Part shown: piece after piece, positions 8,918-17,450 of the stretch
Numbering within the stretch: the stretch's first letter is position 1
Layout: each line of letters opens with the position of its first letter
Assembly (NCBI GenBank): GCA_040905505.1
Contig: JBBDRL010000089.1
Span: 28,607 to 92,606, forward strand
DNA from: WHSP01 sp040905505
Lineage (GTDB): Bacteria; Gemmatimonadota; Gemmatimonadetes; Longimicrobiales; Longimicrobiaceae
Direction: 5' to 3'
Length of the DNA stretch: 64,000 nt
Translations under genes and position numbers: made by a program
Notes under the pieces: model-generated
What the model was told of the DNA's origin: nothing
Seen by the model: only the letters and a program-made list of their open reading frames with translations
Database searches by the model: none

Positions 8918-9091
8918 CTACTGTGGCGTGCTCGGAGCCGGCGGCACGACGGGCGCGGTGACGGTGTCGGTCTCCTGCCCGGGCGGCAGGACCTCGAACT
9001 CATCGACGTCCGCGTCTTCATCGCCGAAGCAGCCGGTCGCGATGGTCGCGATGATGATGAGGAGCGAGAAACTGCGGGAGGCGTGGCTCAT
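8918..9091 (-). CDS. Small secreted lipoprotein, 57 aa
   Basis: A short minus-strand frame of 57 residues. It begins MSHASRSFSLLIIIATIATG followed by Cys21, which gives a basic start, a hydrophobic core and a lipobox-like ATGC. The mature part is acidic (GDEDADVDEFE) and then Pro/Thr-rich, ending APSTPQ. GGAG is placed 7 nt before the ATG. It is immediately downstream of the hybrid histidine kinase on the same strand (58 nt gap), so it may be co-transcribed. The function is unknown; the signal sequence plus ribosome site support it as real. Confidence 0.6.
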   Translation of the reverse strand: MSHASRSFSLLIIIATIATGCFGDEDADVDEFEVLPPGQETDTVTAPVVPPAPSTPQ

Positions 9092-9149
9092 CGGAGAGCT
9101 CCATTCGAGAGGCCAAAGCTGATTGATTCTCGCATGCGACGGGCAACTC

Positions 9150-11105
9150 TCATGCCCCCGGCCCCCTTCCTGCCTCCTCCGCCCGTCGTTCGATCGCCAG
9201 CGCGGCTTCCGCGATGTCGATCGGTTTCAGCAGCACGGGAACGTTCGCCTGCTTGAGAACTCGCTGGACGTCCCCGCTTGCGATGTCACCGGTGACGAAC
9301 ATCAGTCTCTCCTCCATCCCCGGGTGCCGCTCCCTGAGCCGCGCGAACAACTCGTCGCCGCCCATGCCCGGCATCCGGAGGTCGGATATGATCACGTCGT
9401 AATCGTTCGCATCGAGTAGCCGCAGCGCCGCCTGCCCTTCTTCGGCTTCATCGGTGCGGTGGCCGCGCCGCTCCAGCAGTCGCGTCAGGACGCTCCGGTT
9501 GCCCGGCTCGTCGTCCACCACCAACACGTGCAGTCCGGCGGGCGAGGGCTGTTCGGAGGGGGGCGCGGGCTCCGTTGCGGGCGGTTCGTCCCGCGGAGGA
9601 GGAAATTCCAGGTGGAACGTCGCGCCCTGGCCCGGCACGCTGTCCACGCGAATCGACCCGTCGTGTTCGGTCACGACCCGGTGGACGAGGCTCAATCCGA
9701 GGCCGGTACCTTCCCCGGGCGCCTTCGTCGTCCAGAACGGATCGAAGATTCGCTCCAGGTCCTCCTCAGGGATACCGGGGCCGGTGTCGGCGATCTCGAG
9801 AATGGTGCCGCCGCCGCCGCTCGGACGAGTCGCCACGGTCAGCGCGCGTCTGCGCCCTATCTCGTCAGCCGCCATCGCCTGCTCCGCGTTGATCACCAGG
9901 TGCAGGACCGCCTCCTCGATCTGGTAGTGATCCCCGAATACCTCGGGCGCGTCGGGCGACAGGTCCTCGCGCACCTCCACGTTACGCGTTCGCAGCGAGT
10001 AGCTCCGCGTGTGGAGCACCCGGCGCACCACGTCGTTCAGGTGAACGGGGGTACGGAGCTCATCGAGCGCCTGGCTATGCCGCGCGATCTGGCCGAGATC
10101 CGATACGATCCTCGCCATGCGCTCAGACTCCTGAACGATGGCCTCGAGGTCCTCCCGCCTTTCGGGGACGGTCTCGTCCATCAGCAGCAAGGCTGCGAAG
10201 TTCTGCACGGCGTGGAGCGGATTGTTCAATTCATGCGCCACTCCCGAGACTAACGTTCCCATACTCGCGAGACGCTCCGCAACGCGGACCTGCTTCTCGT
10301 GCTCGAGTCTCACCGTGAGGTCGTTCGCGTTGATCACCACGCCCGCCACCGAAGGCTCCTCGAGCAGGTTGGTCGCGCGGAGCTCCAGCGTCCGCCATCT
10401 ACCATCCTTCCCGGACAGCCGCAGTGTGGTAGTGATCGCGGTGCCCGGCTCGCGAAGGGCCTGAGCCCACACGTTCTGAAGGCGTGGGAGGTCGAGCGGA
10501 TGGATGAGCTCGAATGCGCTCCTGCCGATGCGCTCGGAGACTTTGTAGCCCAGAACCCTTTCCGTGGCGCTGCTGGCATAGCGAATCGTGGCGTCGCTAT
10601 TCAGCACCAGCACGACGTCTAGGGCATGCTCGGTCAGCGATCGGAAATAGCGCTCACTTTGGCGTAGCGCGTCGGCGGCGGCCTCGCGTTCGCTCACGTC
10701 GGTCGCGAACGTCTGGACTCGACCGTCCGGAAGAACCTTCGTGCGGAGCTCCACGCGGAAACGTGACCCGTCCTTGTGCAGGGCGATTCGCTGGGTCACG
10801 AGCGTCGCCCCAGTCCGCAGCTCACCGTGCCGCGACGCTCGCGAGTAGTCGTCTTCCGGCTCGAGGATGTCCGCCGGTTGCAGGCGCAGCAGTTCGTCCC
10901 GCGAGTATCCCACCATCTCGCAGGCCGCCGTATTGACCTCGATGAAGACCTCGTCCGGGGCAGCCTGCACGAAGATCGCCTCGGACGCCTGTTCCATCAG
11001 GATCCGGTACTTCCTCTCACTCTCCCGTAGCGCTTCCATCATTCCTCGGAGGTTCTGCCGTCTCGTGCGGCTGCTGCGCTCCCGCACTCGCCTCTCCGGT
11101 ACCAT
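9150..11105 (-). CDS. Hybrid sensor histidine kinase, PAS-PAS-HisKA-HATPase-REC
   Basis: A 651-residue cytoplasmic sensor with no membrane segments. Order: PAS (about 26-140), PAS (about 148-268), HisKA with phospho-His291 in GVAHELNNPLHAV, HATPase_c (about 385-502, N box NAEQA near 407, G1 DTGPGIP, G2 GTGLGLS), a Pro-rich linker, and a receiver (about 525-645) with phospho-Asp575 in SDLRMPG. The NNPLHAV H-box is typical of NtrB-like kinases. It probably feeds the response regulators at 12.1-15.9 kb through the attached receiver or directly. The PAS ligand is unknown; no heme motif is obvious. Confidence 0.92.
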   Translation of the reverse strand: MVPERRVRERSSRTRRQNLRGMMEALRESERKYRILMEQASEAIFVQAAPDEVFIEVNTAACEMVGYSRDELLRLQPADILEPEDDYSRASRHGELRTGATLVTQRIALHKDGSRFRVELRTKVLPDGRVQTFATDVSEREAAADALRQSERYFRSLTEHALDVVLVLNSDATIRYASSATERVLGYKVSERIGRSAFELIHPLDLPRLQNVWAQALREPGTAITTTLRLSGKDGRWRTLELRATNLLEEPSVAGVVINANDLTVRLEHEKQVRVAERLASMGTLVSGVAHELNNPLHAVQNFAALLLMDETVPERREDLEAIVQESERMARIVSDLGQIARHSQALDELRTPVHLNDVVRRVLHTRSYSLRTRNVEVREDLSPDAPEVFGDHYQIEEAVLHLVINAEQAMAADEIGRRRALTVATRPSGGGGTILEIADTGPGIPEEDLERIFDPFWTTKAPGEGTGLGLSLVHRVVTEHDGSIRVDSVPGQGATFHLEFPPPRDEPPATEPAPPSEQPSPAGLHVLVVDDEPGNRSVLTRLLERRGHRTDEAEEGQAALRLLDANDYDVIISDLRMPGMGGDELFARLRERHPGMEERLMFVTGDIASGDVQRVLKQANVPVLLKPIDIAEAALAIERRAEEAGRGPGA

Positions 11106-11161
11106 CGTGCAGCGCTGAGGTTCAGTGAAGGCGCCCCTTCCTCCGGTTCTCCGTGGGTTCG

Positions 11162-11560
11162 CTAGTCGGCCGCTGCCAGCAGACGCGAGAGCTCGCCGGG
11201 CGTGAGCTCCCCGAGATGCGTCGATCCGGGCACGTCTACACGCTCGATGCGGTAGCCGCTTTCGAATATGAGCCAGAGGGGCTCTTCGCTCTCCTGCGAC
11301 GCTTGGGCCGGCGGGGCACTCATGCTCAGACGCCAGCGCGTCCCGAATCCGTCGTCCCAGGTGCGTGAGACCGGATCCCGCGCATTCTCGTCGGCGTCGA
11401 ACATCATGATCTCCGGCGATTCCACCCAGGTCCGCATCTCGTCCTGCGGCCGCCGGCAGTGGGTGAATACGACGAGCGCACCTCGAGATTGCTCCTGTAG
11501 CCGCCAGTCCCAGCGTCCGGATCGCAGTTCCACGTTTCCGCTACTCATCGTCGTAATCAT
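11162..11560 (-). CDS. Hypothetical protein, 132 aa
   Basis: Unrecognised 132-residue soluble protein. It is rich in Trp and acidic residues, with segments RSGRWDWRLQEQ, WRLSMSAPP and PLWLIFESGYRIERVDVPG that suggest a small beta-rich fold. A GAGGACC site sits upstream of the ATG; a second ATG lies 4 codons in. It lies 56 nt upstream of the histidine kinase gene on the same strand and is probably in its operon. No domain call is justified. Confidence 0.55.
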   Translation of the reverse strand: MITTMSSGNVELRSGRWDWRLQEQSRGALVVFTHCRRPQDEMRTWVESPEIMMFDADENARDPVSRTWDDGFGTRWRLSMSAPPAQASQESEEPLWLIFESGYRIERVDVPGSTHLGELTPGELSRLLAAAD

Positions 11561-11855
11561 CGGTTTCGGTCCTCTGGTGGTTGCAAGGCAGGTCGTCCGC
11601 TCCAGAGCGCTGTTCTGGAGGGCTCATCTTCGCTCATGGACGATCGACCCGAATTTCCTGGGGGGATGCATGCCCGATGGCCACGCTGCTGAAGCGAAAG
11701 GTGTACCAAACCCGTGCAATGTTCGTAAGAGGTTGCAGTAGCATAGGTTACCGCGATAGCAACGACGGAGGTCATCGCGTGAAGAACTGGACACGTGTAT
11801 CTCTGACATGAGCTAAGACGTTGCAAATGAGTCACTTGAAAGAACCGTACAGTTA

Positions 11856-11870
11856 TTGGACAGTGTCAAA
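11856..11870. promoter_or_regulatory. Near-palindrome TTGGACAGTGTCAAA
   Basis: Two 7-bp arms around one central base, one mismatch. It lies 226 bp before the regulator operon. TTGGAC could also act as a -35 element. The GGACA core recurs at 11930-11946, so an operator is plausible but unproven. Confidence 0.3.
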
Positions 11871-11929
11871 TAATCATACACATGTTTAGGACGCTTTCTC
11901 GGCCGGCGGTGCTAAAGTCGCTGGCGAAG

Positions 11930-11946
11930 TGTCCGATACTTGGACA
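11930..11946. promoter_or_regulatory. Inverted repeat TGTCC-N7-GGACA
   Basis: Perfect 5-bp arms with 7-nt spacer; shares GGACA with the site 70 bp upstream. Possible operator for the signalling operon starting at 12097. Weak, pattern only. Confidence 0.25.
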
Positions 11947-12096
11947 GGTAACGGCCTGGGGAGGATGGGTCGTCGGGTCGCGGTGGTCTCATGTCGCTCG
12001 GAGACCCGTCCGGCGAGAAGACCTCATCGGCCGCAGTCTCTACACCTCTATAAACCGATCCGAGCGTTCAGCAAACGTTGACGCTCACTGCGAGGG

Positions 12097-13305
12097 ATGA
12101 TGTCAGGAACACCGAGCGCGGAGCGGTCGCCACGGGTGCTGCTCGTGGACGACGAGCCGAACGTCCTGGCCAGCCTCAGGCGCTATTTGGGGCGTGTCTT
12201 CGACGTAACCGCAGTCTCAGGGCCTCAGGAGGGGTTAGCGGCGATCGAAGAGGCGGACGAAGGATTTGCGGTGATCGTCTCGGATCTGAAGATGCCGGTC
12301 ATGGACGGCATCACGTTTCTGACACACGCGCGTGAGCGCAGTCCGGACACTGTGCGAGTGCTCCTGACCGGGCACGCGGATCTTCACTCCGCGATCGCGG
12401 CGGTGAACGAGGGCTCCATCTTTCGCTTTCTGACGAAACCGTGCAGGGGAGCGGTGCTCGAGAAGGCGATCTGGGCGGCCGCAGATCAATACGATCTGAT
12501 CACGGCGCAGCGCACGCTTCTGGAGCGAACCCTTCACGGCAGCATCAAGGCGCTGACGGACGTCCTTGCGCTCATCAATCCGGCCGGTTTCGGGCGCGCG
12601 ACGCGTGCGAAGAACCTGGTCGCGGAGTTCACCGCGAGTCTCGAGTTGGACGGCCGCTGGGAGGTGGAGATCGCGGCCATGTTATCGCAGATCGGCTCGG
12701 TCACGCTCTCGGGCGAGACCGTGGAGAAGCTCTACCGAGGGCAGAAGCTGACCTACTCGGAGGCGCTGGCGGTTGAGAAACTGCCGCGGGTCGCGACCGA
12801 CCTCATCCGAGACATCCCCCGATTGGAGGGCGTTCAGACGATACTGGCCGGGCAGAACCTGCGCTTCGATGGTCTGCAGTCTCCCCCGCGCTCGCCTCGC
12901 GGTGAGGCGATTCCTTGGGGGGCACGGGTGCTCAAGATCGTACTCGATTTCGATGTTTGCGTGACGAAGGGGATGTCGGTCGTCGAAGCGGTCGACGCGA
13001 TGCGGGGGCGCAGTGGCTGGTACGATCCCCAGCTCCTGTCGGATTTCGCGGAAATGCATGCCGCCTCGGCGGAGCAGCAGGAGATCGTCAGTATTCGTTT
13101 GGGTGCGATTCGCCCAGGGATGATCTTCGCGGAGGACGTGCAGACCCGGACCGGGATCCTCCTGGTCGCTCGGGGTCAGGAAGCGTCCGAGCGCCTCGTT
13201 GAGCGCGTTCGCAACCTCGCCCATCTGGACGTGGTCCAGGACACCGTCCACGTCATCGTTCCCGCGGCCGCGCCCCAGTCGACCGACACCCTCACCGCCG
13301 CATGA
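12097..13305 (+). CDS. Response regulator with degenerate HD-GYP-like output domain
   Basis: 402 residues. The receiver (about 12-130) is intact: LLVDDEPNVL, phospho-Asp63 in SDLKMP, Thr/Lys switch residues LLTGHA and FLTKP. The C-terminal 260 residues align in layout with the HD-GYP regulators of the RpfG group, but where the HD motif should be the sequence reads MLSQIGSV, and no HHE or GYP motif follows. The metal site is therefore lost and c-di-GMP hydrolysis is unlikely. It overlaps the next gene, an intact REC-HD-GYP protein, by 4 nt, which suggests a regulatory or partner role. Confidence 0.75.
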   Translation: MMSGTPSAERSPRVLLVDDEPNVLASLRRYLGRVFDVTAVSGPQEGLAAIEEADEGFAVIVSDLKMPVMDGITFLTHARERSPDTVRVLLTGHADLHSAIAAVNEGSIFRFLTKPCRGAVLEKAIWAAADQYDLITAQRTLLERTLHGSIKALTDVLALINPAGFGRATRAKNLVAEFTASLELDGRWEVEIAAMLSQIGSVTLSGETVEKLYRGQKLTYSEALAVEKLPRVATDLIRDIPRLEGVQTILAGQNLRFDGLQSPPRSPRGEAIPWGARVLKIVLDFDVCVTKGMSVVEAVDAMRGRSGWYDPQLLSDFAEMHAASAEQQEIVSIRLGAIRPGMIFAEDVQTRTGILLVARGQEASERLVERVRNLAHLDVVQDTVHVIVPAAAPQSTDTLTAA

Positions 13306-14483
13306 TCGGGCGCCGAGAGGACCACCTCCAAGGCGGCATCGCGGCCGCCGATGACTTGCTGATGCTGGACGATTACTTCCGCGATGCAGAGATTCTCATC
13401 GTCGATGACGAACCTGCCATATTGAGACTCCTCGCTCTGGTCCTGGATCGGGCCGATCTGGGACGGGTGACGGCGACTGCTGATGTGGAGGAGGCGCTGC
13501 AGCTTTGCGTCTACCGCGAACCCGACCTCATCCTGGTCGACCTGCACATGCCGGGACTGAGCGGCGTCGCTTTCATGCGCGAGCTCCGCTCGCAGTTTAT
13601 CGCGAGCTCCGGAGTGCCTGTCATCGTCATGACCGGCGACGGATCCGCGGAGGCGATGGATGCCGCCTTCAAAGGAGGCGCGCGAGACTTCCTGCGAAAG
13701 CCCCTGGAAGCACAGGAAGTGACGCTTCGCATCCGCAATCAGCTCGAGCTTCGGTTCCTCAACCGGGAGGTCGAGCTGAGGAACCGGGATCTGGAGTGCC
13801 GGGTGCGGGAGCGCACGAAGCACCTTCACCTTGCACAGATCGAGACGATCGAGAGACTCGCGCGAGCGGCCGAGTACAGGGACGACGACACGGGGGAGCA
13901 TGCGAAGCGGGTCGGCCAGATGTCCGCGCATATTGCCGATGTAATGGGTCTGCCGGCGGACGAGGTCGAGCTGATCTGGCGATCCGCTGCGCTGCATGAT
14001 GTCGGCAAGATCGGGGTGACCGACCGCATCCTCCTCAAGCCGGGGAAGCTGACGGACGAGGAGATAACGATCATGCGGCGGCACGCGGCGATCGGCGCAT
14101 CCATTCTCGCAGGTGGAGAATCGGCCTACATGCAGATGGCCGAACGGATCGCAATGACGCACCACGAGCGATGGGACGGTGGCGGGTATCACGGCCTGTC
14201 GGGAACCGCGATTCCCGTCGAGGGCAGGATCGTGGCGGTGGCGGATGTGTTCGATGCCCTGATCCACGAGCGCCCCTACAAGGAGGCTTGGCCCGTGGCC
14301 AAGGCCGTCGCGCACATCGAAGCCCAGAGCGGGCAGCAGTTCGATCCAGCGGTGGTCAACGCCTTTCTCCAGGTCCTGTACCGGGACGGCGTTCTGTTCG
14401 ACAATGACGATGGTCCCCCACCGGCAACCGATCGCCTCCCGACATCGGTTCACGAAGGCGCGCTGAGTCTCGCGGCTCCGTGA
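13302..14483 (+). CDS. Response regulator REC-HD-GYP (RpfG-like phosphodiesterase)
   Basis: 393 residues. Receiver about 28-145 with phospho-Asp80 in LVDLHMPG. A short coiled helix (about 150-185) joins it to an HD-GYP domain: His in TGEHAKRV, HD in AALHDVGKIG, RRHAAIG, THHERWDGGGY and ADVFDAL. The third residue of the GYP signature is His (GYH) instead of Pro, a tolerated variant. Expected to hydrolyse c-di-GMP after phosphorylation. Start ATG 13302 overlaps the preceding regulator (ATGA), so the two are translated together. Confidence 0.88.
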   Translation: MIGRREDHLQGGIAAADDLLMLDDYFRDAEILIVDDEPAILRLLALVLDRADLGRVTATADVEEALQLCVYREPDLILVDLHMPGLSGVAFMRELRSQFIASSGVPVIVMTGDGSAEAMDAAFKGGARDFLRKPLEAQEVTLRIRNQLELRFLNREVELRNRDLECRVRERTKHLHLAQIETIERLARAAEYRDDDTGEHAKRVGQMSAHIADVMGLPADEVELIWRSAALHDVGKIGVTDRILLKPGKLTDEEITIMRRHAAIGASILAGGESAYMQMAERIAMTHHERWDGGGYHGLSGTAIPVEGRIVAVADVFDALIHERPYKEAWPVAKAVAHIEAQSGQQFDPAVVNAFLQVLYRDGVLFDNDDGPPPATDRLPTSVHEGALSLAAP

Positions 14484-14508
14484 AGGGTTCACCCGCTACG
14501 CTCGAGTA

Positions 14509-15867
14509 ATGGCACATTCCATCCTTCTGATCGACGACGACTCGGCCCTGCGTCGCGTCCATCGACGTTTCTTCGAGCGCGACGGTTGGGAGGTCTTCGA
14601 GTCCGCCAGCGGCGAGGAGGGGCTGCAATCGTACGAGGCGAACCTACCCGACCTCGTCCTGCTGGATCTGCAGCTACCTGCGATGCACGGCCTGAACGTC
14701 CTCGAGGTGCTGATCTCGCGCGGCGCGACGGTGATCCTCCTGACCGGACATGGCGCGATCAAGGACGCGGTCGAGGCCATGCGGCTCGGGGCGGAGAACT
14801 TCCTGAGCAAGCCGGTGACGTTGAGCCACCTCGGGGCCGTCGTGGACCGCGCGATGGAGAAGGTGTCCCTCGTCAGGACCAATCGCCTTCTGGCTCAGAA
14901 CTGGGTGGAGGGGCGTCAGACACCCGCGCTCGGATCCTCGGCCCGAATGCGGGACCTCGGGCGACAGGCGGAACTGCTCGCCGCGTCGGAGTCGGCGACC
15001 GTCCTGCTCCTCGGGGAGAGCGGCACCGGAAAGGGCTGGCTCGCCGAGATGATCCACGCACACAGCCCGCGGGCTCGTGGGCCGTTCGTGGAGATCAACT
15101 GCGCCGGCCTCTCGCCTACGCTCCTCGATTCGGAGCTCTTTGGCCACGAGAAGGGAGCGTTCACGGACGCGAGCGCGACCAAGCGGGGGCTCTTCGAGGT
15201 CGCCGACGGTGGTACCCTGCTGCTCGACGAGATCGGCGACCTCGCACCGGAGCTCCAGCCGAAGCTGCTGAAGGTCCTCGAACGTAAGGTCTTTCGCCGC
15301 GTGGGCGGGACGAAGGAGATTCGCGTCAACGTTCGGCTGATCGCGGCCACCAACAAGAGCCTCGCCGACGAGGTGGCGCAGGGGCGCTTTCGGGCAGACC
15401 TGTACTACCGCCTCAACGTGCTGCCGCTGACGCTTCCACCGGTGCGGGACCGCGACCTCGAGGATATCGTCGGCCTGCTGAGCTTCTTGCTCGATGAGCT
15501 CGGCGGTCGCTATCGCAGGAAGGGCGTCAAACTGTCGGATAGTGCCCTGGCACTCATGGTCCGCCACGAGTGGCCGGGCAACGTCCGGGAGATGCGCAAT
15601 GCGCTCGAACGCGCGCTGACCCTTTCGATCGGTTGCGACGAGATCCTTCCCGAGCACCTCCCGCCGGATATCTGCGCCGGCGAAGCCCAGGCCACACTCG
15701 GCGCCGTCGGCGGTTCGCAGATGTCGCTCCGGGAGCTGGAACGCCGTCATGTCGCCCACGTCCTGCGGTCACTCGGCGGTAACCGCAGCCGTGCCGCGCG
15801 CGTGCTGGGGATCTCCCGTGCGACCCTCCACAACAAGATCAAGAAGTACGATTTGGCCGCCGCCTGA
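14509..15867 (+). CDS. NtrC-family sigma54-dependent response regulator
   Basis: 452 residues. Receiver with phospho-Asp53 in LLDLQLPA; AAA+ domain with Walker A GESGTGKG (169-176), sigma54-contact loop GAFTDA (216-221, a common variant of GAFTGA), Walker B TLLLDEIGD (236-244) and R-finger region RADLYYRLNV; a Fis-type HTH at the C-terminus (NRSRAARVLGISRATLHNKI). It starts 25 nt after the HD-GYP regulator, same operon. It should activate sigma54 promoters in response to a kinase, plausibly the hybrid kinase at 9150-11105. Confidence 0.92.
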   Translation: MAHSILLIDDDSALRRVHRRFFERDGWEVFESASGEEGLQSYEANLPDLVLLDLQLPAMHGLNVLEVLISRGATVILLTGHGAIKDAVEAMRLGAENFLSKPVTLSHLGAVVDRAMEKVSLVRTNRLLAQNWVEGRQTPALGSSARMRDLGRQAELLAASESATVLLLGESGTGKGWLAEMIHAHSPRARGPFVEINCAGLSPTLLDSELFGHEKGAFTDASATKRGLFEVADGGTLLLDEIGDLAPELQPKLLKVLERKVFRRVGGTKEIRVNVRLIAATNKSLADEVAQGRFRADLYYRLNVLPLTLPPVRDRDLEDIVGLLSFLLDELGGRYRRKGVKLSDSALALMVRHEWPGNVREMRNALERALTLSIGCDEILPEHLPPDICAGEAQATLGAVGGSQMSLRELERRHVAHVLRSLGGNRSRAARVLGISRATLHNKIKKYDLAAA

Positions 15868-15992
15868 TCCGTGATCCGGCGAGCGATTCCCGAACCGCAG
15901 AGTCGCGATGCCTCCAAGGGGAGCGGCATGTGGGCGGAGCTCGCAACCGAATCGCGTGTCTCAGGCGTCCGGTGCTACGGCTCCATCTGGCA

Positions 15993-16027
15993 CGAAAAAC
16001 CTCCCCCGCCGATCGGCGGGGGAGGTT
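15993..16027 (-). terminator. Intrinsic terminator of nirK
   Basis: Perfect 14-bp inverted repeat at 15998-16027 (AACCTCCCCCGCCG, AT, and its complement). Read on the minus strand it is followed by TTTTTCG, a classic GC stem plus U-tract. It lies 56 nt after the nirK stop codon. Confidence 0.85.
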
Positions 16028-16082
16028 GCTTCGGGTTGATTCAGCCGGGCCGCCCTGATGGCGCGGCCCGGCAGACCTCGAG

Positions 16083-17162
16083 TCAGTGCGCCATCGGCGC
16101 CCCGCTACCTTCGAAGATCGAGGTGACCTGCGGGCCCGTCACTTCGAGCGTCCCCAACGCACCCTTCTGTGCCCGGAAGATGGCGTGGTCCACCATGTGG
16201 AACTGCCCCGGCACGTCCACCCGGAACTCCGTGATCGTGGCGCCACCAGCGGGCACGTTCGTGGTCTGAACGTTGTGGTTCAGCCGGCTGCCGCCCTCGA
16301 CGTAGACGTTGTCGAACACCTCACCGATCACGTGGAAACTGCTCGAGAGGTTCGGGCCGCCGTTGCCGACGTAGAGCCGCACCGTCTCACCGACTTCCGC
16401 CTCCAGCATGTTCTCGCCCGACATGGCTCCGACCCGACCATTGAACACGACGTACTCCGGAGCCTCGGCCGACGCCTTCGCGAAGTCGAAGGCCTGGAAT
16501 CCCTTCTCACCGAACCCGCCCTTGGTGTAGAAGTCACCCTGCATCACGTAGTACTCCCTGTCCACCGCCGGCAGTGGGTTGTCCGCATCCTCTACCAGGA
16601 TCAGCCCGTACATTCCGTTGGCGATGTGCGTCCCCACCATCCCCGGCATCGCGCAGTGATAGACGTAGAGTCCCGGGTTCAGCGCGGCGAATTCGAACGA
16701 GGCGCCCTCACCAGGCATCACGATCGTCGCCGCCGCACCCCCGCCAGGACCCGTGACCGCGTGAAGGTCGATGTTGTGCGGAACCTTGCTGTCCGCCGCG
16801 TTCGTCAGGTTGAACACGACCCGGTCACCCTCGCGGACCCGGATGAAGCTCCCCGGAACCGTCCCACCGAATGTCCAGAATTCATAGGTCGTCCCGTCAG
16901 CGATCTCCATCTCCTTCTCGATCACGTCCAGATCGACCGTCACCGTCGTCGCATAGTCACGATTCAGCGGAGCCGGTACCATCGGAGGCGCCGTTAGCTC
17001 GGCGACCATCGAGCCGCGCGTCTCCGGAGCCGTCCGAACCGGGATCATCCTCTCGTCGGCGTCGTTCGACCCGCCCAGAATCGAGAACCCCGTCACCAGG
17101 ACCGCGGTCGCGCCGACCGCCCCTACCAGCACCGATTTCTGGAACTTCGCAGTCATGCCCAT
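16083..17162 (-). CDS. nirK: Copper-containing nitrite reductase, AniA-like
   Basis: Periplasmic reduction of nitrite to NO. 359 residues: an N-terminal signal or anchor helix (about 10-29), then two cupredoxin domains. Type 1 Cu ligands: His129, Cys170, His179, Met184 (PHN, YHCAMPG, GTHIANGMYG). Type 2 Cu ligands: His134, His169, His326 (VDHAIFR). Catalytic Asp132 and His277 (SFHVIGEVFD) are present, and the FHVIGEVFDNVYVEGG block resembles Neisseria AniA. AGGAG lies 8 nt before the ATG. It stands as a single-gene unit with its own terminator. Its product NO would be consumed by the NO-reductase-like operon at 28.5-32 kb. Confidence 0.96.
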   Translation of the reverse strand: MGMTAKFQKSVLVGAVGATAVLVTGFSILGGSNDADERMIPVRTAPETRGSMVAELTAPPMVPAPLNRDYATTVTVDLDVIEKEMEIADGTTYEFWTFGGTVPGSFIRVREGDRVVFNLTNAADSKVPHNIDLHAVTGPGGGAAATIVMPGEGASFEFAALNPGLYVYHCAMPGMVGTHIANGMYGLILVEDADNPLPAVDREYYVMQGDFYTKGGFGEKGFQAFDFAKASAEAPEYVVFNGRVGAMSGENMLEAEVGETVRLYVGNGGPNLSSSFHVIGEVFDNVYVEGGSRLNHNVQTTNVPAGGATITEFRVDVPGQFHMVDHAIFRAQKGALGTLEVTGPQVTSIFEGSGAPMAH

Positions 17163-17218
17163 GATCGTTTCTCCTGTATCAAGTCAAAGGAGGCCATTCC
17201 GCCCTCCCGGGTCCCGCA

Positions 17219-17240
17219 TTGTTCACAGGTATATGATAAA
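17219..17240. promoter_or_regulatory. 22-bp palindrome upstream of nirK
   Basis: TTGTTCAC-AGGTAT-ATGATAAA fits the form TTNNTCAY-N6-RTGANNAA. The same form occurs at 32145-32166 upstream of the NO-reductase-like operon. It is 57 bp upstream of the nirK start codon, in a position for control. The cognate regulator is unknown; the Rrf2 protein at 41668-42090 is one candidate. Confidence 0.4.
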
Positions 17241-17450
17241 CCGTCTCGAACACGGGCACAGTCAGGAGATCATGGATTGTTGCGTAGGGGGTTAGCCCCG
17301 GGGGTCTGGTGGTTTTCCCTACAGGGCGTGATGGGGCGCAGGGCGCGGGCGCCGAGGTGTGCGCGACGCTCGAGGCGATGGTGGCGACCCCGACCCCGGC
17401 GGCGTAGCTTCACGGCCTTCGATCAGCCCGGGGGGAGAGACAGAGGGCAA

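Larger units (their letters stand above)
11561..12096. other. Divergent intergenic region upstream of signalling genes
   Basis: 536 bp, locally AT-richer than the rest, between the minus-strand kinase operon and the plus-strand regulator operon. A 72-codon frame inside it has no recognisable features and is not called. Two GGACA-containing inverted repeats are listed separately. It presumably contains both operon promoters. Confidence 0.5.

Noticed and set aside
11882..12100. 72-codon plus-strand frame in the divergent region
   Set aside because: No ribosome site, no domain or signal, overlaps likely promoter DNA.
17163..17280. FNR box (TTGAT-N4-ATCAA) before nirK
   Set aside because: TTGACTTGATAC near the ribosome site is only a partial match with wrong spacing, and too close to the start codon.
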